From Brucella pecoris (lineage in GTDB: Bacteria; Pseudomonadota; Alphaproteobacteria; Rhizobiales; Rhizobiaceae): a DNA stretch of 64,000 nt. Below the pieces are notes generated by a model. That model was not told the origin of the DNA, searched no databases, and saw only the letters and a list, made by a program, of their open reading frames with translations. The stretch covers positions 1 through 64,000 of the forward strand of contig NZ_VEWK01000001.1 of assembly GCF_006376675.1 (NCBI RefSeq), written 5' to 3'. A program made the translations under genes and the position numbers. Within the stretch, counting starts at the first letter, position 1; each line of letters starts with the position of its first letter. This document shows, in pieces, positions 50,329 to 59,178 of this stretch.

Positions 50329-50535
50329 ATGAAGACTGGAAAGATTTGGACGATTGATGAGTTTATTTCAGATACGAGCAATGTTTTGTCTTCTGCGGCT
50401 GTAAATGGGCCGCAGTTTTTAGTGGCGAATGGTAAAACTTATAGAATAGAAGCCGTCGAAGACGCTGAAGCTGATAAGGTCAGAGATATACTGAGCGACG
50501 GTGGTCCTTTGGAGGACGGCGACAGACTGGATTGA
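50329..50535 (+). CDS. small Phd-like protein, possible antitoxin
   Basis: 68 residues, acidic. The layout TIDEFISDTSNVLSSAAVNGPQFLVANGKTYRI recalls Phd/YefM antitoxins (helix, then a hairpin with GP.....NG). It is divergent from the PIN gene with 130 bases between the starts. The acidic C-terminus (DGGPLEDGDRLD) could mask a toxin. The pairing is unproven. Confidence 0.4.
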   Translation: MKTGKIWTIDEFISDTSNVLSSAAVNGPQFLVANGKTYRIEAVEDAEADKVRDILSDGGPLEDGDRLD

Positions 50536-50656
50536 GCGGGTTTTCGATTGCCTTGGCTCTCCGTGTTTTTACGTTGCCCGAAGATGGGGCTTGAGTTCTT
50601 AACTTTGCTCTGACAAGAGGCTGTTAAATGGATCAAATTTCTATTTGACGGTCTCA

Positions 50657-51373
50657 TCAAGCGGGTGATTTTTTTCTTGCACTAACCATCAGAGTCCATC
50701 CGCAGTCATTTTTCTCAAGATAATCGCGCAGGGAATGTCCTACCAAAGGCCGAATTGCTGCGTTTAGTTTTTTGGACGTTAGTACACGGCGGAAACCTTT
50801 ATGTGCAATCGGCGTAACGGATCGCAGCTCGCAAATTGAATACCGCGCTTCGACGAGTTTGGTAAGTTCTTGGCGGTCGACCCATCGTCTGATCTGTCCC
50901 TCTCCCGGTGGTGGGAGGCTGCAATATTCTTCCAATACCAGACGGTTTTGAGTTGCCAGGAACAATGAGCCATCTGTTTTTAAAAGCTCCGATATTCTGC
51001 TCAGGAATAATTGTTGATCTGCGACGTGGGAGAGGACCTCCAAGGTTACGATGACGTCAAAGGAATTCATTTCAAAGGGGAGTTCGAAAAAATCTCCCGC
51101 CGTAAATTTCACATGTGGCCATTTTTGTTGTGATCTCTGAAGAACGGTTTCGGCAAGATCCGTCCCATGAACATTTCCAAATTGCGAAAGTTCGTTGCAG
51201 AGCCAACCTGTACCGCACCCGACCTCCAATATATTCAGGTCCTTGCGGTTGAGCGATTTAAGCCAACTCAACACAACTTCGGCTTGGCGATTTGAAATTT
51301 CCGTGAGCTCGTGTTCGCGAGTACGCGCGTTCCAGTCATCCCAAAATCGTTGCTGTCTTGCTATGCTTGTCAT
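50657..51373 (-). CDS. SAM-dependent methyltransferase
   Basis: 238 residues of class I fold: motif I ILEVGCGTGWLCNELS, motif II GTDLAE, then TAGDFFELPFEMNSFDVIVTLEVLSHV. Resembles UbiE/ubiquinone-type small-molecule methyltransferases; substrate unknown. It lies 69 bases downstream of chrA on the same strand and may be in that operon. Confidence 0.85.
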   Translation of the reverse strand: MTSIARQQRFWDDWNARTREHELTEISNRQAEVVLSWLKSLNRKDLNILEVGCGTGWLCNELSQFGNVHGTDLAETVLQRSQQKWPHVKFTAGDFFELPFEMNSFDVIVTLEVLSHVADQQLFLSRISELLKTDGSLFLATQNRLVLEEYCSLPPPGEGQIRRWVDRQELTKLVEARYSICELRSVTPIAHKGFRRVLTSKKLNAAIRPLVGHSLRDYLEKNDCGWTLMVSARKKSPA

Positions 51374-51442
51374 GCTGTCAGTTTGAGGTGTGATCTGTAA
51401 AAGGAACAGTGCTCAGAAGCGTTAGGTTCTTACTGCTTTCGA

Positions 51443-52843
51443 CTATGTAAATAGATACCAACACATTCCAGCGAACGAACTGAGCAACAGCAAAGGGATC
51501 ATTTTCATCCGGAATACGAATGCTGATATGAGACTTGCAACGGTCAGCAGGAGGGCTGGTACATTTAGCGTCTGCCAAACCGGAACCCATGCACCGATCC
51601 AACCGTAATGGTGTTCCACGACCTCCTGAAACAGCACATGGATGGCGAACCAGATAGCAAGGTTCATTATTACGCCGACGACGGATGCGGTTATGGCTGT
51701 GAGCGCCGCCGAAATTGCCTTGTTCCCGCGTAATGTTTCGATGAATGGTGCACCGAGGAATATCCAGAGAAAGCAGGGCAGAAACGTCACCCATGTGGTC
51801 AGAACAGCCGCCAATGTTGCCGCCATGTATGGATTCAGGTCGCCTGGAGAACGATAAGCGCCGAGAAATCCGACGAACTGAACGACCTGGATCAACGGTC
51901 CAGGCGTCGTTTCCGCCATGCCGAGACCATCGAGCATCTGGCCTGCTGTGACCCAGCCAAAACGTTGGACGGCTTCCTGAGCAACGTAAGAGAGAACAGC
52001 ATAGGCTCCTCCGAACGTGACCATCGCCATTTTGCTGAAGAAAATTGCGATCTGGGAAAAGACGTTTTGCGGGCCCAGACCGATGTATAAGGCGAGCACC
52101 GGGCCGACCCACAAAGACAAAAACACCAGAGAAATGCTGATCGACCATCGCAAATTGGGTGCCGCGTGGTCCGGAGTGTTTTCTCCAATGACCGAATCCT
52201 TGTCTGCAAGCGCGTTGACCGCACGCTTATGACCACCGCCCGTTTGAAAGCTCCTCGATCCAAAATGTGCCGCGATCAAGCCGATTGTTCCCGCCATAGC
52301 TACGATCAACGGGAAAGGAAAACTGAACAGAAATATCGCCAGAAACGCAGAGACCGCGATGGCAATCAGCGCATTATTTCTGAGGGCTCTTTGACCTATA
52401 CGCAGGACAGCCTGGATCACGACTGTCAGCACGGCTGCTTTCAATCCAAAAAGGAAACCTGCAATCGCTGTGATATGGCCGAACGCCACATAGGTCAGGC
52501 TCAAAATCAGGATGGACAGGAATCCTGGCAGGACAAAGAGAATTCCAGCGACCAGACCACCTCTGGTTTTATGAAGAAGCCAGCCAATATAGATGGCAAG
52601 CTGATGCGCTTCGGGCCCAGGTAAAAGCATGCAGTAATTGAGCGCGTGCAGAAATCGGTCTTCGCCGATCCACCGCTTTTCCTCGACGATAACCCGATGC
52701 ATTACGGCAATTTGGCCTGCAGGTCCGCCGAAGCTCAGTGCCGCTACTCGCGCCCATACACCCAATGCCTCGCCGAACGGAATTCCATGGTCAGGAGTAG
52801 ATGGTGGCGTTTGGATACGGGATTGGTTCACAGACACGTTCAT
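51443..52843 (-). CDS. chrA: chromate efflux transporter
   Basis: 466 residues from ATG 52843, overlapping the chrB stop (TAATG). Two homologous six-segment halves of the CHR family: ALSFGGPAGQIAVMHRVIVE and KMAMVTFGGAYAVLSYVAQE are the matched family motifs, with PGPEAHQLAIYIGWLLH and TTPGPLIQVVQFVGFLGAYR in the equivalent later positions. ChrA expels chromate from the cytoplasm using the proton gradient. Confidence 0.95.
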   Translation of the reverse strand: MNVSVNQSRIQTPPSTPDHGIPFGEALGVWARVAALSFGGPAGQIAVMHRVIVEEKRWIGEDRFLHALNYCMLLPGPEAHQLAIYIGWLLHKTRGGLVAGILFVLPGFLSILILSLTYVAFGHITAIAGFLFGLKAAVLTVVIQAVLRIGQRALRNNALIAIAVSAFLAIFLFSFPFPLIVAMAGTIGLIAAHFGSRSFQTGGGHKRAVNALADKDSVIGENTPDHAAPNLRWSISISLVFLSLWVGPVLALYIGLGPQNVFSQIAIFFSKMAMVTFGGAYAVLSYVAQEAVQRFGWVTAGQMLDGLGMAETTPGPLIQVVQFVGFLGAYRSPGDLNPYMAATLAAVLTTWVTFLPCFLWIFLGAPFIETLRGNKAISAALTAITASVVGVIMNLAIWFAIHVLFQEVVEHHYGWIGAWVPVWQTLNVPALLLTVASLISAFVFRMKMIPLLLLSSFAGMCWYLFT

Positions 52844-53664
52844 TATTGACCTCCCGGCTTGCCAGAGGGCCAATTATGGGTTTCGTCAACAGCATCACGC
52901 GCCCATCGATAAAATGCGTCATAGAGCAACAATCCTGCGTTCAATTGCTCCAGATCATCCTTGAACATGCGAGACAGACCAAGAGAGGCCGCAAGAAGAC
53001 CTGAACACTGGGGGGCCAGATCAAGCCGCGCTGTGTCTGCACCTCGTACAATTGTCGCCAGTCTGTCCAATGAAGGTGTTTTCAGCCCGAATTCTTCGAT
53101 CATAACGTCGAAAGTGCACAAATCCCCGCGATGGCTCCAGAAAACCCCTTCGATATCAAAAGGGGTCGCGTCAAACTTGTCTGCTACCTCAAGGACTTCC
53201 TGCGCACCAACAAACAGGAATACCGCGTCGGGATCGATGAAGCGCTTTATCAGCCATGGACAGGCAATACGGTCAATCTTTGGGCGTGCGCGTGTTACCC
53301 ATACGGTTCTGTTCTGATGATCGCGGTTTGGCAACCGTTCAAGGTTGACCACAAAAGCATTTGACGCGATCCAGGCCTCATAGCCGCCTTCGAGCGTCTC
53401 TGCTTCGATTGCTTTGTGCCTGAGCCAGGAAGCAGCTCCCTGACAGAGCTTTTGGCCTTTCTGACAATATATGATGACCTGTTTGTCCTGAAACTCATCA
53501 GCCCAGTTTTCGACCGCAAGAGCGTCTCGATTGACTGCGCCTGGAATGACACGTGGGTCTCGCCTCAGATCGTCGTCGTTGCGAACGTCGACTATCCTCG
53601 GTGCGTCAGGCATCCCGATCAGACGGATTAATTGCGATGTGGTAATTTCTGTATTTGACGGCAT
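52843..53664 (-). CDS. chrB: ChrB-family chromate resistance protein with rhodanese domain
   Basis: 273 residues from ATG 53664. N-terminal rhodanese-like domain (residues ~10-105: APRIVDVRNDDDLRRDPRVI, then VIIYCQKGQKLCQGAASWL with the active-type cysteine C). C-terminal ChrB domain: VTRARPKIDRIACPWLIKRF, FWSHRGDLCTFDVMI, DLAPQCSGLLAASLGLS. ChrB proteins sense or handle chromate and control the chr operon. Fusion with a rhodanese domain occurs in other alphaproteobacteria. Coupled to chrA. Confidence 0.85.
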   Translation of the reverse strand: MPSNTEITTSQLIRLIGMPDAPRIVDVRNDDDLRRDPRVIPGAVNRDALAVENWADEFQDKQVIIYCQKGQKLCQGAASWLRHKAIEAETLEGGYEAWIASNAFVVNLERLPNRDHQNRTVWVTRARPKIDRIACPWLIKRFIDPDAVFLFVGAQEVLEVADKFDATPFDIEGVFWSHRGDLCTFDVMIEEFGLKTPSLDRLATIVRGADTARLDLAPQCSGLLAASLGLSRMFKDDLEQLNAGLLLYDAFYRWARDAVDETHNWPSGKPGGQ

Positions 53665-53830
53665 AAACGTCCACTCCCTCAAAAGGGTCAGAGGACGCGA
53701 TATTTGGGCTGCCGCCTCACGGGGTAACCGCGATCAACCCCTTGGATGAAATTTTAGCACCATTGCGGATCCACTGGCAATAGTACTGCAGCGGCAAATG
53801 ATTCATCAGATCAACGAGAGAATTTGCTAA

Positions 53831-53892
53831 ATTTACCCGCCCGGATGTGTGTCGCTGGATGATGGTCCGTGCATAATGCCGAGCGGGTAAAT
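53831..53892. repeat. spaced inverted repeat ATTTACCCGC
   Basis: ATTTACCCGC at 53831-53840 and its exact complement at 53883-53892, 42 bases apart. It lies between the chrB promoter and the end of the glycosyltransferase gene and may mark a joint between accessory segments. Confidence 0.4.
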
Positions 53893-53896
53893 AAGA

Positions 53897-54625
53897 TCAC
53901 CACGTTTTTGAAGAGTAATGGCTTACTTGCGCCCGATAAATCGGTCGAAGTAGCTCATGCATTATTTTCTGGGGTATCGTCTTCTTACGCTGAATCGTTG
54001 ATCCGCCAAGTTCCTTGGAACGCTCAATTATGCCAGCCGGAACGACAGAAAGGATATCAATATGAGTAATCCATCGCATTTGTAGAAACGTATCGACGGG
54101 ACGATCAAAGCGTTCTGTGGCGGCGAGAAGCTTGACCGCTGCTTTATTACTAATTAGCTGCGCCATCATTCGAAGCCCAACTACACGTGGTCGAATTAGC
54201 TTCACGTCATCGTCGTGAAACAGGACGTCGCCGTGTTCTCGATCTGCGCGTACAGGAAAGCGGATCATCGTTCCTGGTCGACAGTGAGTGATTGCTACTT
54301 TCAAAGCGTGGTTGAACTGGTCTGTGACACCAATATCGTCTTCAAATATAAGAGCAGCGTCCAGCCCACGATCAACGATAGCTTGCCAAGCCTTTCGATG
54401 TGAAAGAAAGCAAGCAATTTCGTTGTTGTTTAACTTGAACGGATAATGAGGTTTGTGAAGTCTCTCGCTATACGAATGGCGAAGCGTGGACGAACCGATC
54501 TCTCGTCCATCACATGCCGGAATTATCTCTGTTTTGAAAGAAAGCGCATCTATCAGCGCTTCGACCTGAGATTTTCGTTCGATTGCTCTCGATAAATGAA
54601 TAATAAAGGCTTCAATGTTCTTCAT
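53897..54625 (-). CDS. glycosyltransferase family 25
   Basis: 242 residues. Typical GT25 motifs: MKNIEAFIIHLSRAIERKSQ, IIPACDGREIG, IACFLSHRKAWQAI, and the acidic metal motif LIFEDDIG. GT25 enzymes add galactose or related sugars to lipooligosaccharide. Its place between chromate and nickel genes has no obvious metabolic link. Same direction as its neighbours, 148 bases from the preceding gene's end. Confidence 0.85.
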   Translation of the reverse strand: MKNIEAFIIHLSRAIERKSQVEALIDALSFKTEIIPACDGREIGSSTLRHSYSERLHKPHYPFKLNNNEIACFLSHRKAWQAIVDRGLDAALIFEDDIGVTDQFNHALKVAITHCRPGTMIRFPVRADREHGDVLFHDDDVKLIRPRVVGLRMMAQLISNKAAVKLLAATERFDRPVDTFLQMRWITHIDILSVVPAGIIERSKELGGSTIQRKKTIPQKIMHELLRPIYRAQVSHYSSKTW

Positions 54626-54773
54626 GGGGGAAATCTTTATCTACGAATTCTCGCCCAGAATGAGATGTCATCTGGATGTACATCAGCGAGAAATTCAGTC
54701 AGCTTTGCCTCGTAATTCGTTTCCCATGGAAAGACTGGCGTCTTGGAAACGGAACTACGTGATTAAAAATTGC

Positions 54774-55106
54774 TCAAGGCAGGACGCTGGGGGGTCTGTC
54801 GATGTCAGCCAGGAGTTCAAACTCCGAAAAATCAACGTACTGTCCAGGAAAATGGCAAGAGCGGCCTATGGAGTATTCGCCCAGCGGGTATCGTTGCTGT
54901 TCGTGATCGCCATCATGATGGTGCACTTTAACAGTAGGTGCCGGGTTGAGGGTTCTTTCTGAAATTAACTGCTCGACGCTATAGATTTCGGTCGCGGCGC
55001 GGTGTTCGATATCCATACTATGGTTTTGTGCAATGACCTGTGGCGCATGAAAAAAGATTGAGAGCAGTGTCGCCCATAGAAACAGGTAGTGTGAGAACCG
55101 GGCCAT
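54774..55106 (-). CDS. exported small protein with histidine cluster
   Basis: 110 residues with a signal peptide (FLWATLLSIFFHAPQVIA) and a short mature part holding VKVHHHDGDHEQQ, a likely metal-binding stretch. Last gene of the nickel/cobalt operon, two bases after the NicO-type gene. A periplasmic metal-binding role is inferred. Confidence 0.65.
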   Translation of the reverse strand: MARFSHYLFLWATLLSIFFHAPQVIAQNHSMDIEHRAATEIYSVEQLISERTLNPAPTVKVHHHDGDHEQQRYPLGEYSIGRSCHFPGQYVDFSEFELLADIDRPPSVLP

Positions 55107-55108
55107 TT

Positions 55109-55834
55109 TTAGCTCGCGATCTCACGAACTGCGACGAGAACAAGTATTAAGCCGACCAGAATCTCAATGGCGCGCGATAATCTTTCCAGTAGATGGGATT
55201 TGTTCTCCACGAGATGGGCGACGCCGTGCCTGAATAGCACCGTTATCAAGGCGAGCAGTGATAGTACGATGCAAATTCCGATCATCATCGCGAAAGCAAA
55301 GGCTATTCCCGCCTCGGGGACGCCACGCGTGATCGAATAGGTCATTATGAAAAGCGTCAGGGGACAGGGGATCAGGCCTGCGAAAAACCCAAATGCCAAT
55401 CCTTCACCCTGATCGTGCTTATGGGGGCGTCCTCTCAACGCGCGGAATATCATCCACGCGCCAATAAGACCCATCAGGCTTCGGCTTACTCCTTCCAGAA
55501 GTGGTGCGCGTCCTACGCTCCCCAGCGTGACCGAAATGAGCGGCAATGACAAAAGCGCAATTACGACGGAAAGTCCCACATGCGTAACCGACAATGCGGC
55601 AGAAACTGCCAGCGCCCTCAAGGCACTCAACGGAGACGCGGTCAGATAAGTGGCCAGAAGAGTTTTGCTGTGACCAGGCGTCAGCGCATGGGCCGCGCCA
55701 AACAAGATGCCCATGGGCAGATAAACTATGAACGATGCCCAGTCGCGCGCATCGGCAAACGTCTGGATGTGTCTGGCGAACGCGAAATAAATCTCGCGCT
55801 GAAAACTGACCAGATCCTGGAACAGGCCCATCAT
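55109..55834 (-). CDS. NicO/RcnA-family nickel/cobalt transporter
   Basis: 241 residues with about six membrane segments. GAAHALTPGHSKTLLATYL is the HX4-type family signature in the first helix region, and FGFFAGLIPCPLTLFIMTY the second conserved element. No long His-rich loop, unlike the RcnA-like protein at 57624. It overlaps the YqaA-like gene by four bases. Confidence 0.85.
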   Translation of the reverse strand: MMGLFQDLVSFQREIYFAFARHIQTFADARDWASFIVYLPMGILFGAAHALTPGHSKTLLATYLTASPLSALRALAVSAALSVTHVGLSVVIALLSLPLISVTLGSVGRAPLLEGVSRSLMGLIGAWMIFRALRGRPHKHDQGEGLAFGFFAGLIPCPLTLFIMTYSITRGVPEAGIAFAFAMMIGICIVLSLLALITVLFRHGVAHLVENKSHLLERLSRAIEILVGLILVLVAVREIAS

Positions 55835-56268
55835 ATCAGCTTCAAGGTCGCCACGCTCAGAGCGACATAACGACCAACCTTTCCTATAGCCACAAGAATA
55901 ATGAAAGAAGGCAACGGTTCACGCATTACGCCTGCAACTACAGTCAGAGGATCGCCAACAACCGGGAGCCAACTGAAGAGCAATGACCATTTCCCGTATC
56001 GACCGTACCAGCCTTGTGCCCGAGCCAGCGAGTTCTCACTCGCTGGAAACCAGGAACGATCCTTGTAATGCTCAATACCTCGACCAAGCATCCAGTTAAT
56101 CAGTGCGCCAAGTATATTTCCAAGGCTCGCGACCGCCACCAACAGAATCGGCGAAAGCTTTTCGCTGGCAAGCAAGCCCACCAGAACTGCTTCAGACTGC
56201 ATCGGCAGAATAGTTGCGGCAACAAGCGCACTGAAGAACAGCCCGGCATAGGATAGCAGCTCTGTCAT
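55831..56268 (-). CDS. YqaA/DedA-like membrane protein
   Basis: 145 residues, three to four membrane segments. AAAT.LPMQSEAVLVGLL, LGNILGALINWMLGRG and GRYGKWSLLFSWLPVVGDPLT are the landmarks of the YqaA branch of SNARE-associated proteins. Several such proteins sit beside metal exporters; a supporting or lipid-related role is unknown. Overlaps both neighbours by four bases. Confidence 0.8.
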   Translation of the reverse strand: MTELLSYAGLFFSALVAATILPMQSEAVLVGLLASEKLSPILLVAVASLGNILGALINWMLGRGIEHYKDRSWFPASENSLARAQGWYGRYGKWSLLFSWLPVVGDPLTVVAGVMREPLPSFIILVAIGKVGRYVALSVATLKLI

Positions 56269-57608
56269 CCGACTGCGTCATCTCTCATTGGGGAGCTTGG
56301 CCACTGAGGATGATGGCTGTCAATCACATAAGTATGTGAGTGCTTGTGACCCTGACCCACTGGTGTTGCATCGGTGAGATGAGGATGATCATCATCAAGC
56401 CCGGTGTGGGTGTGCTCGACCTCGTCAGGATCGGAGGCTGGCCAGACAATGGTCGCGATTGCCAGCGCGACAGCGGCGACGCTTGCAAGGATGGCAAATG
56501 TAACTGGCATACCAGCTTTCGCACCAAACCAACCGGCAACAGGATAGGTGATAAGCCAGCAAGCATGTGAAAGAGCAAACTGCGCTGCAAATATGGCTGG
56601 ACGATCCTCAGGGTGGGCAGATCGGCGCAACAATCGCCCGGATGGCGTCTGGGTCAGGGAATAGCCTAGCCCAAGGATAAACCAGAGTGGTAACAGGTAC
56701 CAATAATTGGAAACGAAGGTTCCAACGAACAGTCCTGCTATGAGAATTGTTGCCCCTGCAAACATAGCACGACGATCAGCAACATCTTCGAGCAGTCGAG
56801 GAAGAACGAGCGCCGCGATCATCGAACCGCCTCCGAAGGCGGCGAGTGCAACTGCCATGGATCTTTGATCGAGACCAAAGATGCCCTGGACAAGAACAAC
56901 TGTATTGACGATCACCATAGCACTCGCTGCGGCAACCGCCAGATTAAGCGCGAGAAGACCTCTCAGGCGTGGAGTGGCGAGATAAATTCGCATCCCCCGC
57001 GTGGTGCGGTCATAGATACCGCGTTTTTCTGTTGGTTTGGGACTTGGAAGAACAACGGAAACAACCAGGGCGGCTGACGCCAGAAATCCGACGACAGTCC
57101 CTGCAAACAGGCTGTGAAAGCTAATGACTGTCAATAGAGCGGCGGCCAGCATTGGGCTGGCGACACTTTCCATATCATAGGCCAGTCGCGACAATGACAA
57201 GGCCCGTGTGTATTCCTTTTCGTCAGGCAAAACGTCAGGAATGGTCGCCTGAAAGGTTGGTGTAAAGCCTGCTGATGCCGATTGAAGCACGAAAATCAGG
57301 ACGTAGACCTGCCAGATTTCAGTGACGAACGGTAATAATAACGCAACGGCCGCGCGAACCAGATCGAGACAAACGAGCATTGTCCTTCGTGGCAAGCGGT
57401 CGGCAAAAGCAGCCGCGATTGGTGCGACACCGACATAGGCAACCATTTTGATAGCCAATGCAGTACCCAGCACCGCACCTGCTTCGTTGCCAGCCAGATC
57501 AAATGCGAGAAGGCCCAAGGCAACAGTTGCAAGCCCGGTGCCAATCAGGGCTATGACCTGGGCGAGAAACAAGTGTCGATAGGTGCGATTTCCCAGAATT
57601 CTAAGCAT
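56265..57608 (-). CDS. MFS nickel exporter, NrsD/NreB-like, with His-rich tail
   Basis: 447 residues, 12 membrane segments (LFLAQVIALIGTGLATVALG is segment 1; ADRLPRRTML the family loop 2-3). The cytoplasmic tail after ~395 contains VEHTHTGLDDDHPHLT and GQGHKHSHTYVIDSHHP, as in NrsD and NreB nickel exporters, where the histidines bind Ni(II). It starts 15 bases after the RcnA-like gene. Confidence 0.85.
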   Translation of the reverse strand: MLRILGNRTYRHLFLAQVIALIGTGLATVALGLLAFDLAGNEAGAVLGTALAIKMVAYVGVAPIAAAFADRLPRRTMLVCLDLVRAAVALLLPFVTEIWQVYVLIFVLQSASAGFTPTFQATIPDVLPDEKEYTRALSLSRLAYDMESVASPMLAAALLTVISFHSLFAGTVVGFLASAALVVSVVLPSPKPTEKRGIYDRTTRGMRIYLATPRLRGLLALNLAVAAASAMVIVNTVVLVQGIFGLDQRSMAVALAAFGGGSMIAALVLPRLLEDVADRRAMFAGATILIAGLFVGTFVSNYWYLLPLWFILGLGYSLTQTPSGRLLRRSAHPEDRPAIFAAQFALSHACWLITYPVAGWFGAKAGMPVTFAILASVAAVALAIATIVWPASDPDEVEHTHTGLDDDHPHLTDATPVGQGHKHSHTYVIDSHHPQWPSSPMRDDAVG

Positions 57609-57623
57609 GATGTGTTCCGAGAC

Positions 57624-58790
57624 CTAGACGGGCGGTGTGATTGCTGATTGTTGAGCCAATCCAACCCAACCGTGATAACCGACGTACAAACCGACAGCGA
57701 TGATCAGCAGGCTTGAGAAGTAAGGAGCTTTCCGCGCAACCGTCGAGAACCAGCTCCAGCGCTTGGTAGCGTGGCGGACACTGAGTGCGGCAACGGCACC
57801 CACTGTTACAAGTGTGATTGCTAGCCCGATGGAGAAGCAGAGTACGAGCGTGAATCCGAGGGTGAATTCCTTGAGCTGAAGGCAAAGCAACAGGATCGTG
57901 ATTGCGGCTGGGCAGGGAATGAGGCCACCTGTCAGGCCGAACAGGACAATCTGCCACGTTGTCACGTTCCGGTCTGCGAATTTTCGCCTGATATCGTTCG
58001 CATGGTCCAATTCGTGGGCGTCCTGATATTCACCCGTGGTAACTTCGAGACCGCGCAATTCTTCATGCATATGGTCATGGTCATGATCATGATCATGATC
58101 TTCGAAAAATGACAGATCGTACGCGTGCGTATGCTGATCATGCGTCAGTTCCAGCCGGACCATGAACTCGTGCGGTTCAGGAATCTCGTCCGAAGATTCG
58201 ATGTAATCGCCCTTGTCGAGGAAATAGAATGTCTGACGGGTGCCGTCTGGACGTTCTGTTTCCAGCGTAACTTCATCTGATGCCCATTGATGGCCGTGCA
58301 TCGATTGCAAGCGCCAACGAGGAGGCACACCGACTTCAAATATTTCTACGATAATGCGCCCATGCCCCGTGTCGATTTCTCGCTTTTCGGCATGGCTATG
58401 ATCATGATGACCGTGATCATGGCCCGAAGCGAGTTTCGCTCTCTTTTGATCAATCCAGGTTCGCCAGAACATCCAGAGCGCGATAAAAATGATGATCGCC
58501 GCCGAGGCGAGCTGGAAATAGGGTTCGAACGTTTCTGCATCGACACCTTGCCAGAGATACATTCCACCAAGCGCGATACCCCACACGACTGCCGTATGCG
58601 AAGCAGTCGCAGCCAGCCCCAGAAGAATTGCCTGTGTTACGGTGCCGCGTACTGCAACGATGAAGGCGGCCATCATCGTCTTGGAATGGCCAGGCTCAAG
58701 ACCGTGCAATGCGCCCAGGAGGATTGCGCTGGGAATGAAGAGCCATGCATGGCCGGAGCCTTGCTGTAAAAGTTCTGCAAACGAGGGCAT
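57624..58790 (-). CDS. rcnA: RcnA-like nickel/cobalt efflux protein
   Basis: 388 residues. GALHGLEPGHSKTMMAAFIV is the NicO-family signature; six to seven membrane segments. Two His-rich cytoplasmic or periplasmic loops: GHDHGHHDHSHAEK after segment 3 and a DHDHDHDHDHMH run (DNA repeat of catgat at ~58073-58100). Between them is a soluble insert of ~80 residues. It pumps Ni(II) and Co(II) out. Starts nine bases after the regulator gene. Confidence 0.9.
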   Translation of the reverse strand: MPSFAELLQQGSGHAWLFIPSAILLGALHGLEPGHSKTMMAAFIVAVRGTVTQAILLGLAATASHTAVVWGIALGGMYLWQGVDAETFEPYFQLASAAIIIFIALWMFWRTWIDQKRAKLASGHDHGHHDHSHAEKREIDTGHGRIIVEIFEVGVPPRWRLQSMHGHQWASDEVTLETERPDGTRQTFYFLDKGDYIESSDEIPEPHEFMVRLELTHDQHTHAYDLSFFEDHDHDHDHDHMHEELRGLEVTTGEYQDAHELDHANDIRRKFADRNVTTWQIVLFGLTGGLIPCPAAITILLLCLQLKEFTLGFTLVLCFSIGLAITLVTVGAVAALSVRHATKRWSWFSTVARKAPYFSSLLIIAVGLYVGYHGWVGLAQQSAITPPV

Positions 58791-58799
58791 TGGATTGGC

Positions 58800-59081
58800 T
58801 CACAAGTAGCGTGTGATTTCTTTGAAATCGTCGATGGATTTTCGTTGGTCTTTTTCGAGCGGCCCGACGACGTCTTCCAGACAATGGTCCAAATGATCCT
58901 GAATGAGTGTTCGCTTGGCCTGACTGATCGCTTTCTCGACAGCGTGCAATTGCTGAGCGAGATCGAGACAGGGACGTCCTGCTTCAATCATCTCGATAAC
59001 GCTTTTCAGATGACCGCTGGCGCGTTTCAGTCGCTTTACGATCTCAGGATGGGTTTCGTGACTGTGTAAATGTTCGCTCAT
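58800..59081 (-). CDS. CsoR/RcnR-family metal-sensing repressor, InrS-like ligands
   Basis: 93 residues, all-helical. Aligned by eye with RcnR, the ligand positions are H6, C38 (GRPCLD), H63 and C67 (QDHLDHC). RcnR has His at the last position; InrS, the nickel sensor of Synechocystis, has His-Cys-His-Cys as here. Extra N-terminal histidines (EHLHSHETH) may help metal binding. It should repress the exporter operon and let go when nickel or cobalt binds. First gene of the leftward operon. Confidence 0.85.
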   Translation of the reverse strand: MSEHLHSHETHPEIVKRLKRASGHLKSVIEMIEAGRPCLDLAQQLHAVEKAISQAKRTLIQDHLDHCLEDVVGPLEKDQRKSIDDFKEITRYL

Positions 59082-59091
59082 GCCTTTATCC

Positions 59092-59110
59092 TATCCCCCT
59101 GGAGGGGATA
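59092..59110. promoter_or_regulatory. candidate operator for the metal repressor
   Basis: Inverted repeat TATCCCC-ctgga-GGGGATA lying 11 bases upstream of the repressor start and 69 bases upstream of the divergent His-rich gene. C/G tracts flanked by A/T are the hallmark of RcnR and InrS operators. Confidence 0.65.
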
Positions 59111-59178
59111 TATCAAGAAACTAAATTCGCTATCAGGACAATTGAATAATGGACCGTTAACGAATTGGTGACTATGAA

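Noticed and set aside
53869..54069. Small plus-strand frame
   Set aside because: Antisense to the glycosyltransferase gene, without a ribosome site.
58073..58100. catgat microsatellite
   Set aside because: It encodes the His/Asp-rich metal-binding loop of the RcnA-like protein; no sign of independent function.
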